Positions 46,970-56,560 of a stretch of 64,000 nucleotides of DNA are shown here, piece after piece. The stretch covers positions 72,756,792 through 72,820,791 of the forward strand of contig CATQJL010000305.1 in NCBI GenBank assembly GCA_958299035.1, given 5' to 3'. Source of the DNA: Cylicocyclus nassatus. Lineage: Eukaryota; Nematoda; Chromadorea; Rhabditida; Strongylidae. Position numbers and translations under genes: made by a program. The stretch's first letter is position 1. Each line of letters begins with the position of its first letter. The notes under the pieces were generated by a model that saw nothing but the letters and a program-made list of their open reading frames with translations, was not told the origin of the DNA and did not search any database.

Positions 46970-47430
46970 TACAATACCGTCGGTGCCGCCGTTAAAATCT
47001 GCGAAATAAACGGGATATAGCGTCGGAAGCGCCGCTTCGATGTAACTGTTCTAAAAACCAGATTTCAAGAAAGAAAAGCATACATTGTGGAAGAGCCCAT
47101 TTTACTCTATCCAAAAATGCACAAATCTTTTGCAAAACCCGTGCCCCTCGAACTTTAGCCAACTTCAAAGCTAGCACCCATTATCTTGGATGTTGCCAGC
47201 TCATAACTAATTACGCGGCAGCCATGATTGGGGTCACCTAATTTTGAAAGGGCATGGGTTTCGCAGAAAATAAGAAAAGTTTTGGGTAGACTACAATAAG
47301 CTCTTTTCGAAAATGTGTTCTCCTTTGTAAAAATCTAATTTCAAGAAGAGTTACATCGACACGGCGCTTCCGACGCGACGTCGCGTTTATTTCGGAGATT
47401 TTAACGGCGGCACCGACGGTATTGTAGACC
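46970..47430. mobile_element. Fold-back element with about 110-base arms
   Basis: 'ataccgtcggtgccgccgtt' near 46974 pairs with 'aacggcggcaccgacggtat' near 47420. Pairing continues through 'gcttcgatgtaac' against 'gttacatcgac'. Weaker pairing may extend to about 46880 and 47530. Confidence 0.75.
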
Positions 47431-48780
47431 TTGCTTCTGTTCATAATGCAGACAACCACCCAGCCTTTATCTCTTCGATTATTGTGGATTTTTTTGCGAA
47501 AAATCGTAAAAAGTGCGTTTTTCTTTACCTTGTTCTGTTTCAATGCCTTCGCATCGATTTTTTTCCAGCTTGGGCGATTGTTGCCCAGAACAATAAGCGC
47601 AACAATCCAGACAACGTCCCAGGAAACAGGAACGTCAATGCGGGGGTAAAAATTCAAAGGACGCATCAAAAATCAAAACCCCGTGTTGCGAATTGCTGGT
47701 CCTGAAGCGAAAACTTGCATTTTGAAAAGCCGCCAAATGAAAGATTTCAAGCCTCATTGCAGCGTTTTTATCCCATTTTCAGCAGTTTCTTTTGCTTTTT
47801 GTATCTGTTTTATGTCATTTTCTCTTCTCTGATCATCTTTAAACAACCTTCACTATTTATGACGTCAGATGTTCAAAGAACCTTCACTTTTGACGCCCTG
47901 TCTCTAGACTATCGAAGGTATGCTACTGGGCCAACCAAGCCCTCTACCTTCCGGGGTTGGTAAATCGGTAACAGAGTGATCTGCGAGCATAAAAGCACTG
48001 ACTTGGTAATCGGCTGGCCCTCGCAAGTCAGGTAGAAGGCTTGCATGTACACAAATGCCTCCTCGACTAAATGTGCGTTATGCGCATGCTCAGAGAAGGT
48101 ATTGAGGACGCCGAATCTTTTATCCTTTTGATTTTGAGATTTTGGGGGTGCAAACCAACAGAAGCCTTTAGCAGCCTAGACCATGCGCAATAATCCGGAA
48201 TCGTGCACAAATTGTTGTTAGAGTTTGACTCACTCAGTTCCGTAAAAAAAATTTGGGGAGTATGCAGAGATCTGACACCCTCAAGTCGAACGTTGCGCTA
48301 CACAGGCTGTTAAGGACAACTGTTGATGGCTAAGGACTCAGAACCTTGAAATTCGCTGAGACTTCGCTGTGCGTCTGTCAAATTTTATAACTCTTTCCCA
48401 TATACCTAGCGTAACCTTCACTGCGACGTAAGAATATGGCACAACAGCCGCTGCGCTTGTAGCTTACATCGTAAAATCACAAATGGAAAATCTGAGTGCG
48501 CCATGTCGAGAGAGAGAGAGGAATTTTATTGAGTGAGATGCAAATTTTAGTTTTCAACCTAGTATAAGAGGGACTTCCGGTTGTATTGTAGATGGCTCTC
48601 GATTGGAAAAAGAATTTGCATGTGTCAATGCTCAGTCAGTCAAAAATAGTCTTTTTCTTGTTTTGAGCTTGTTCTGTTATAATTACTTTCAGAGTTCGTT
48701 CAAAATCTCTCTGTTAATAGGAGCACGCATGTATTGCCTTGACAGTTGGCTGATACTGCCGAAAATTGGATTTACAAACA
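47431..48780. other. Spacer, possible old SINE near 47920-48070
   Basis: The segment 'ttccggggttggtaaatcgg' near 47949 with 'gacttggtaatcggctggcc' near 48001 has the look of a dispersed strongylid repeat but no verifiable boundaries. A GA run lies at 48511-48521. Confidence 0.3.
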
Positions 48781-51737
48781 TTAGGTGGTTCCGAAAGTTC
48801 TTTCCGTTTTTTCAACTTACTATAAAACCATGTGGTATGAAAATAGGGGAACGCTTTAGGTATTGTGACGCAGCTTTTCTTCCTTTATCCAACTGCCATA
48901 TTCCTGTGCCGCTTGCTCTTGTGGTCAGTGAATGGCCGAAATTTTGATCCTGTGGTTTTTACCATGCTCAACTTTGGCAATTCTTCGCATTCTTCTTTTT
49001 TGACTTTTGGAAAAGTTTTGATAGCAATCACATAGAGTAAAAGTGAAACTTGATGGAGTTTTTTGACAATTTCAACTGACTTCTCAGTATTTTTTGAGAT
49101 AACTTTCCCAGAAGTCTTCACTTTTTCAAAGTCACAAAAGCCCCCCAAAAGTGAAGGTAATGACGGTTACCACTGTTGGCAAAAGTGAAGGTGGTAGTGC
49201 TGGACAATCACTTCCCAAAATCGTCGAATGGAGGAGGGGGAAGGAAAAAAAATTTTTTAAGCTTCATAAACTTCTTCACTAACTGATAAAAAGAAGAAAC
49301 AGAAAATTCGTTATTGAAAGGTTATTGAAAGTTTTTTTTTCATTTGATTCACTTTTAGGAACTCGCCGTCGCCTTCTGCGAGCCCCCGAAGGCCATCCTG
49401 GCATGAACGCATCTAAGCCCCAGCACTTCCCACGAATTCGGAAAACAGGGTTCCTTAACAAAGCTCGAGCTTTAACCAAATTCCTCCTTAGGGCCAATGA
49501 CTGTGACCCAACGGCCCTCTTTAGGGCCACAAATACGATGAGCACTGCGGCATAAATAATTGAAATAAACGTGTTAATCAAATGGGGTATTTGTCAGTAG
49601 AAAACGCTATACTTTACGTATTTTATTAAGTAAATTTTGCTATAACGTACTGCGAAGAAAGTAGGTGGATCCAGGGAATAAGCGCCTAGAACCAGAATTT
49701 TGAATAATAAAGTAACGAAAAATCATGCGAAACTTCCACTATTATAAATCTGGTGGTTGAAGATGTCAGCAACTGCAACTTCACAGGTTTTGAAGGGCAA
49801 GTGTTGTCCTATCAGGCAGTGAAAAAATCAGGTCGATTTGAGCAGTGGCCGCCGAGAACGAGAATTTCAAAAAATTAAGCAATTTAGGTCACTTAGTGAC
49901 AGCTGACGTTTAGACTCCTATAAATATGGAATGTGAAGGTGTACAATGCTGCGACTCCACAGGTTTTGAGTAGAGTAAGGATTGCTCTATTAGTCTATGT
50001 CTTAGCCGTACCGTTTCATTGAGATACCGGCGAAATTAAAATCTCAAAAAAATCAGGTAAAAAACCGCCAGTGGAGACTTTGCAGTAGTCTCCACCCCGG
50101 GCATATGCCGGCGCGAAGCCCCCACATATCAAAAATAGGAGAATCCTACCTATGGAGTACATGATTCATGCAATTTCGAAGAAGTTATGAGCCGTTGGTT
50201 CAAAAAGCGCTTTTTTACCTGCTTTTTTAAGAGCCTAAACCTCGGCGGTATCTCAGTGGATCGGTACGGCTGAAACAAAGTCTAATAGGGCAATCCTTAC
50301 TCTACACAAAATTTACGAAGTCGCAGAATTGCACACCCACATTTCAGATTTATAGGAGTCTGAACGTCAGCTGTCACTAAGTGACCTAAATTGCGTAATT
50401 TTTTTTAAATTCTCGTTCTCGGCGGCTATTGCCCAAATCGATCTGATTTTCTCACTGCCTGATAGGACAACACTTGCCCTTCAAAACCTGTGAAGTTGCA
50501 GTTGCTGACATCTTTAACCACCAGATTTATAATAGTTGAAGTTTCGCTGATTTTTCGTTACTTTATTATTCAAAATTCTGGTTCTCGGCGCTTATTCCCT
50601 GGATCGACCTATTTTCTTCGCAGTACGTTATAGCAAAATTCACTTGATAAAATACGTAAAGTATAGCTGATTTTTACTGCCAAATACATTGATTAACACG
50701 TTTATTTCAAGTATTTACGCCGCAGTGCTCATCGTATTTGTGACCCTGAAGAAGGCCGTTAAGTCACAATTGGCCCTGAAGAGTACCGTTGGATAAGAGC
50801 TCTTTGATTATCCGCAGTCATCATGAAGCTTTGCTCTCCAAAATCGTGGAGAATGCTGAGGCGTAGATGCGTCTATCGGTGATGGGTTTCAGGTGCTCAC
50901 AGTAGGCGAAGGCGAGTTCCTCAAACTGAACTACACAGGAATATGCTTTCAATACTTTCTTTTGCGTTCGTTTTGCTTATTTTCCTTTCCTTAGCTACAG
51001 CAAAAAGGTTCCAAAACTCAAAAGTAAAGGTGGTCGCCCTGTACCAGCTTAAAAGTAAAGGTAGACGAACACTCGACTCCGACTATCGCACCTCTGCACA
51101 CAAAGGCTCCGATCATTTACAAATCTTCGGATTTCGACACTTTCAAAAGTCGTTTATAATTATCCACTAGTTTTACAAAGTAACTGAGTGTTGACCGCTT
51201 CGGAATATAAGATTTCGCATTTACGTGTGCACCCTTAGGCGGGTTAAGACTCAAGAATTATCGAAACTTTGTCGCCAAAAGCCCCCACAAATTGAGATAA
51301 AATACTAGTAGAAAGAGGAAGAAAATCTGCATCGCATGACACCTTAGTTGTGCCCCGTTTTATGTTCTATGGTTCTTCGCATCACTAAAAGTGAATTTGA
51401 TAGCTTCAGAAAAATAAGTCTAATTTTCAACGCTAGCTATTGACGCCGAAAAATTGCATTAACTGCACTTTTTTTACTCTATCTGACTGTTATCAAAGTT
51501 TCTTCGAAAGTCAAAAAAGAAAATTGTGAAAAATTGCCAAAGTTAGGCACGGTAAAAACTATGGGTTCAAAATCACGGCAATTATCTCAGCAAATGTCAA
51601 GGCATCTAGTCCCAAAACATGACTGTTGGAAAGAAGAAGAAAAGCTGCGTCGGATAGTCCTTGAAGCGCTTCCCTACCTTTATTCCACGTGTTTTTATGA
51701 TAGGTTGAAAAAACGGAAAGAACTCGGAACGATCTAA
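48781..51737. mobile_element. 3-kb mariner-like fold-back element with about 1.3-kb arms
   Basis: The left end TTAGGTGGTTCCGAAAGTTC and right end ...AACTCGGAACGATCTAA are imperfect complements. Pairing runs through both arms, for example 'gttctttccgttttttcaac' near 48797 against its complement near 51705, 'gagcactgcgg' near 49539 against 'ccgcagtgctc' near 50721, and 'gcaacttcacaggttttgaa' near 49778 against 50495. The unpaired centre is about 50054-50205. The region at 1-1010 is a second copy of the right arm. No transposase. Confidence 0.8.
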
Positions 51738-51754
51738 TATATCAAATATAATAG

Positions 51755-52438
51755 TACAGGGTGTCCGTAAAGTACGTATACACTCTTTGATCGTTAATTC
51801 TTTTCACAAGAAGTTTCTTGCCTACCTCTACGCATCATTTTGTAGAACTGGCTTCAGCTTAGGTTTGCAGTATAGCGACTCACCTATATTTCTTCATTGC
51901 TGTAGGATTACGGTAGAAACTTCAAAGAGGATTTTGAGCCATGAAAGGCCATATTTTGCCTCAGAAAGGAAACAAAAGAGCCTGAAAACTTTTACACTAG
52001 GCTAATTAGAGTTGCTTGTTCTAACTATAAAGTTCCCAAATTATTATGGTGCTTCATTAAAGAGTTATTCCAGGTAAGAGGTAGCGTGCATTTTGAAATT
52101 CCTAAAAAGTACGGTTACACCGTTTAGAAAGCTTCGCAATTTCGTGAACAGTTGGGTATTGAACTTAGCCTCCATAAAAACCCTATTACACAAGTTTTCA
52201 CTTTTTTTGAAAAATTCTGAAATGGCAGCTTTTTCCACATTGATACCATATGTTTCAAGTTTCTACCGTAATCCTACGGTAATGAAGAGCGATCGGTGAT
52301 TCCCTCCATACTGTAAATCTAATAAATCTAAATTGAAGCCAGCTCTACAGAACTGTACCTGAAGCAAAGCAAAGGACTTGTTGGGAAGAAAGATGCTAAC
52401 GATCAAACAGTGTATACATAGTTTACGGACACCCTGTA
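51755..52438. mobile_element. Tc1/mariner-type MITE
   Basis: TIR TACAGGGTGTCCGTAAAGTA at the left, 'tagtttacggacaccctgta' at the right; TA at both tips. Arms of about 230 bases partly pair ('ggattacggtagaaactt' near 51905 against 'aagtttctaccgtaatcc' near 52256). No transposase. Confidence 0.85.
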
Positions 52439-52681
52439 TATAAATATTTGTAAGTATATATAAACATTATATCTGGCGCGCAATGTACATGCACATACCA
52501 GAGTTAAGAATATGTGTATTTATCAACTAGTCTTGCATAACTTTAGTACTTTGCAGTCAACTTCTACGGTGCATAAACTGTGTCTATTTCAAATGTAAAA
52601 AGCAATAAAAGCCACTAAGTCAAAGGCAGTGGCTAAGGGGAAATTGCAATTGCGCGCTTTCCGTTCCTCCTTGGCCTTCTG
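52439..52681. other. Short spacer
   Basis: AT-rich with TATA runs near 52437-52470; no features. Confidence 0.5.
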
Positions 52682-53260
52682 CTCAGATAATCGCCGGGGG
52701 CAGGCGGTCCGCAAACTCGTGCTTTTCTGCAGGAGGTCAGCAGAATTTTGGGGCAAGGCCAAACCTTCAGCGAGCGGTGCTTCCTTTACTGTCTAATGTT
52801 CTGCCAGCGGGCAGCAACACAGAATTTTCTGCAGGCGCTCGTCAAATAATTCACTTCAGCGAGCTGGTCAAATTTTCAGCTGGCGCTCGGACGGTTTTTA
52901 AGCACGGGGCATACGCCAAGCAAAGGTGAGACTCTACATGGCAAAGGTGTCATCGATGGTTTAATTACTCAAGTTTGAGGTACTTTCTCTCAGCGGAAAG
53001 TACCCGGGGGCTGCGCCCTCCACAAAAAATCGTGCGGTCCCCGAAAATCTTGCATATTCTCGCGGAAAGTCCGCGAGAATGCGGCTACTGCGCCGCAGCT
53101 AATCTATAGGAAAACCGCGATTGTTCTCCAAGCATTGATCTAAAATTTCGCTAAAATTTTTTCAAATATGTGCAAGCGGATCGCAAGAAATCGGCGAATT
53201 TTTTTCGGTGCCCGCTCGCCCATAAATCGCATGGCCGCCTGCACCCGGCGATTATCTGAG
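52682..53260. mobile_element. TIR element of unknown superfamily
   Basis: The ends CTCAGATAATCGCCGGGGGC and 'gcacccggcgattatctgag' pair imperfectly over about 28 bases. The interior is GC-richer than its surroundings, with several short hairpins ('cgcggaaagtccgcg' near 53060). No target duplication or transposase could be recognised. Confidence 0.65.
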
Positions 53261-53688
53261 TGGATGCGTTTAGACCAGAGCTGTGCTTAAAGTCAAGAAG
53301 TGTTTTTTATGGAGTCGTCTGGCCTTGTAGATTACTGAGAAGGCTGGAGCGGGATCTCCGCCAACTGGCTGCAAGAGACTGTAACACCTCTGTATTAACG
53401 GCAATTGGCTGATTAGCCCAGGTAGCCAATAGCGATTCGGCTTCGGCGATGCTCCATACAATCTGATGTGCATTTTCTGGCAAAGATGCTGAGTGAAATA
53501 GTGGACATGGGTTCCATTCGTACGTTTGAAGTGAAACTTAAGAGCTTACAATCCTGTCAATTTCCTGTACTGGGCACTATCTAAGGAGGCTTGGCTTTTT
53601 GCAAAAGTTTTTGGGAGCAGTTCGAAACTGTTTAGTAACAGTTTTCAAGGCACTGAGCTAAAGTCAGTTGGTGTAATCAAATCCGGTC
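53261..53688. other. Spacer before the Penelope fragment
   Basis: A 67-codon minus-strand frame (53270-53473) is not recognisable. It may include decayed 5' parts of the Penelope-like element. Confidence 0.3.
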
Positions 53689-54540
53689 TTGTACAGCGTC
53701 GACTCCTGCCAGCTTTTTTTTGATGACAGATTATTAGTTTTACTCATTATTTCTTTTCGTACTCTTGTTTTATGCCAAATCGGCTCACCCCATATGGATG
53801 AAGAAGCGATCTATCATAATATGATCAGAACTGCTTCGATGGTGTGCACGGGTCACGAAGAGCGGCTTGAGTCAAGGAAGCTTGCATCACAAATCGCGCG
53901 CAGCAACAGATATGCATTGCAAGAACATAGCGTATCACACAGCATTCCGAAAATCATATCCGTACTCAACGCGATAAGATCCCTCAGTGCATGCCGTTTA
54001 TTACAGACGAAGTTAGCAAGGCAATCAAACAATGCATTTATAGAGCCCAACTGCAGGATGATGCTTGTCAGTATCCCGAATTGCAATATAAAGAAGCAGT
54101 TGGTGAGAAACAGACTTTATGATAGCGATCGCATAATGGACATTGTATTGTTTGTCCATGTGGCAGAGTAGGAGATTGCGCAAAGGCAGGTGTGGTGTAC
54201 CAGCTAGAATGTTTGACTTCTCATGACCGTTATATCGGAAAAACGGATAGAAATCTAGGTGTAAGGTTTGAGGAGCATTTAGCCAGCAAAAGACGAGGGA
54301 TTCAAACAGCACCGTTAGTCCGACATAAGCAGGCACAATGTGCAGATGATTATGAAGTGAAATGTACGATTCTGACCTATGAAACCAAGATATGCACCAG
54401 GAAAATTTTTGAAGCCGCATGGATTAGTGTCAAAAATCCAGAGTTGAATGTCAAGAATGAGTGCTTGTCTATTAGTAGTGACTTAGCTCCATTCATATCA
54501 TTATGTGGGCTTAGCAACGCACATAAAAGGTCTTGACTCA
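53689..54540 (+). mobile_element. Penelope-like retroelement, 5'-truncated 3' end
   Basis: The upstream frame (53689-54171) contains a segment like the post-RT linker of Penelope elements (HNMIRTASMVC, RLESRKLASQIARSN, then LVRNRLYDSDR). The downstream frame (54192-54536) is a GIY-YIG endonuclease domain. Reverse transcriptase motifs are missing on the 5' side, so this is a truncated insertion. A shift near 54120 separates the two frames. In another frame, bases 54120-54200 give GHCIVCPCG then GDCAKAGVVYQLEC, the expected Cys-rich bridge. Confidence 0.8.
54192..54536 (+). pseudogene. GIY-YIG endonuclease domain of a Penelope-like element
   Basis: A 114-codon frame begins VYQLECLTSHDRYIGKTDRN, where VYQ and YIG correspond to the two halves of the GIY-YIG signature. 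The Arg/His helix follows (VRFEEHLASKRRG), and the conserved Glu is probably that in TRKIFEAAWI, with Asn in NPELN. In intact elements this nuclease nicks DNA for target-primed reverse transcription. The core is well preserved, but the connection to the upstream reading frame is broken, so the copy is dead. Confidence 0.75.
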
Positions 54541-54732
54541 CTGAACGCATTCAGTGACGTCCGTTACCATCACATGTGCGGGCTTGTCGCTAACTGGTGG
54601 AGTCAAGGTTTGCTCGTTTCCTAGCTTTGAGGTCTCATGCTGTGAGTCTCAGACTAGGTCTAGACTGATTGGGAAGAGGCGCCTGAGGGCATGGTGAACA
54701 AGTCAAAAAGCCCACAATCCGTTTTCAGGCCT

Positions 54733-54765
54733 CTGATGATGACGCCGATGTCGAAACGTTAGGTC
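54733..54765 (+). ncRNA. Hammerhead-ribozyme-like core after the Penelope ORF
   Basis: The order CTGATGA (54733-54739), a short stem GAC/GTC (54741-54743 with 54750-54752), GAAAC (54753-54757), a tiny stem-III loop, then GTC (54763-54765) matches the type I hammerhead core known from Penelope-like elements. One extra U precedes stem II, and stem I pairing is only two base pairs (TC before the core with AG after GTC). Activity of this copy is doubtful. Confidence 0.45.
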
Positions 54766-54819
54766 AGTAAATTCTCCAGAATCTGATTGGCGAACACAAT
54801 ACTTACTAAACTGCAATTC

Positions 54820-55255
54820 ATATTTGTAAATGTGAAGGTCATGAAGAGAAATCATGTATTCGTTGAGACCATTTTTTGTAAAAAGCGTTGAGCTTTAGCG
54901 AAATCTTTAGCTGCAGGCGATGGCAAATCATTTGCATCAGAAAGCCTAATATTACATACAACTCACCCTGCATACTCTTTCCAAATAAGGTGCCATTCTC
55001 ACCCTTTTTTGCATTCCCAACAGCAACATTCTTAATATGATGATTTTAAATGGCATGCAAAGAATTATATAAGACAACGCTTTACAGATTTTCCATGGAA
55101 AGGCTGAAAATATGCAGACTGAGTACAGGCTATTAGTCTGAATTTATTGTGCAAGTTTTTAAGCCTTTACAAGGAAATCGGATGGTTCTTTATAGAAGTA
55201 GCATGTTGCAGAGCCGAGTAACGCCAGATTCCATTTATTATTCACTTATGAAATA
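54820..55255. repeat. Dispersed repeat, direct partner at 42680-43150
   Basis: Same ordered blocks as the partner, with several indels (for example the poly-T run near 42900 is shorter here). Abuts the inverted-partner repeat that follows. Confidence 0.8.
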
Positions 55256-55945
55256 CCAGTGCGTCACCTCTGCTTCGCAGAAATTCGCACTGGCTCTATT
55301 ATCTATATGCCTTACTCATTCTCATAAAATCGTGGCACTGGAACTCATCGCGCTATGCCGACTACCACGAATAAAATGTAAACAACCACTCATTTAGAAA
55401 GTCTTTTCACGTGAGATCGGTGATTTCGCGTGGATGAAACTTTTCGCAGGAAGACAAACGCAAATTTGAATAGGTTTTTCAATTAATCATGACTTGGTAG
55501 TCGCCATAAAGGTGATGATAACCGTGAGCTACATCTCTGTGCGAAAATCTTCTCAAACGCTTAGCTAGAACCTTGGCAAATTGACCATTTACACAACGAA
55601 TTCGTTTTGGCGCCGTTTTCGCTATATAGTAAACTTTCGACCACTTTTCGGCTAAACTCCATCGCTTGCACATTTCCTTACCAAACTCATCCACGACTCT
55701 GCAAAAAGCGGTGATACGGACCGAATTTTGTGGTACAGAAGCCAGGTGGACCCGACTGGCGCGCAATTTCTGAGGGATCCCATCAACGAATCTACTCGTG
55801 TTTTTGCATGTTGGACTTTCATGAAGGTAGCATGCGCTATACAAAATTTGGGCTTAGAACGCTAGCTGGAACACGCTCCACGAATTTCGTAACAGACACA
55901 CACACACACACAAAGTCACGTAAACATCCTTAGCCCGTTATTATA
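55245..55945. repeat. Dispersed repeat, inverted partner at 36178-36880
   Basis: Complementary to the 36-kb copy over several blocks. A 121-codon minus-strand frame (55479-55844) spans it but is not preserved in the other copy, so I do not call a gene. A CA run (55898-55912) lies near its end. Confidence 0.7.
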
Positions 55946-56466
55946 AGTTATGATATACATTTATAAACATATATATACTATATATAGTATATATATATTT
56001 ACTTACGAGGGTGAACCACAGCTTGAACTAAGGATCGAGGCATTATGATGTCTCCCGGAGGTCACCCGATAATGGCCGGAAAATGCCCCGCACTTTTGCC
56101 CCGATGCAAACACAGGTGTCCCGATTTTGCCCCGACACCGATTTCGTGTGACGCGCAGTTGGTCAATGAGATCACATCATCCTGCGGATGACAACTGCGA
56201 ATCTCTGAGAAAATGATGCACACCGCTTTTTCGATCGTTGTGACGGACAAGAATGGGAAGATCTTTTGATGTCGTATACATAAATTCATTGGTAAGCTCC
56301 ATTTTGAAGTGAGCTTTATGTAAAACATATGAGATGAAGTGCTTGGAATATCGTTCCTTTCCAAAATCCCTGTCTCTTTTTTTCCTTTCAAAAGCTCTTA
56401 CCTCTTTTCTCGATAGAAACAGACACAATATGACTTATTTTTTTATTTCTTTTTTCTTTGATAATA
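55946..56466. other. Spacer and 3' flank of the zinc-finger gene
   Basis: A TA palindrome lies near 55972-55998. Bases 56040-56466 are downstream of the Snail-family stop codon and may include its 3' UTR. An AATAAA match was not found close to the stop on the minus strand. Confidence 0.4.
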
Positions 56467-56560
56467 TCAGCTCGAATTCTCATCAAGTCTTGAGGGACAA
56501 ACTGCTTTGTGTTTTTCCAGCACTTGAGCACGAGCAAATGACAGTTTACAATAGACACAT
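56467..56560 (-). CDS. Snail-family gene, exon 6 (C2HC finger 5, stop)
   Basis: 94 bases after acceptor 'gtatttag' and a 53-base intron. Codes [21 protein letters not shown], then a short tail ending in TGA at 56469-56467. The terminal Cys instead of His is a Snail-family hallmark. Confidence 0.85.

Noticed and set aside
47920..48070. Structured RNA or SINE
   Set aside because: Looks like a familiar dispersed nematode sequence, but no boundaries, promoter boxes or fold could be verified.
55479..55844. 121-codon minus-strand frame
   Set aside because: Lies in a dispersed repeat whose partner at 36 kb does not keep the frame.
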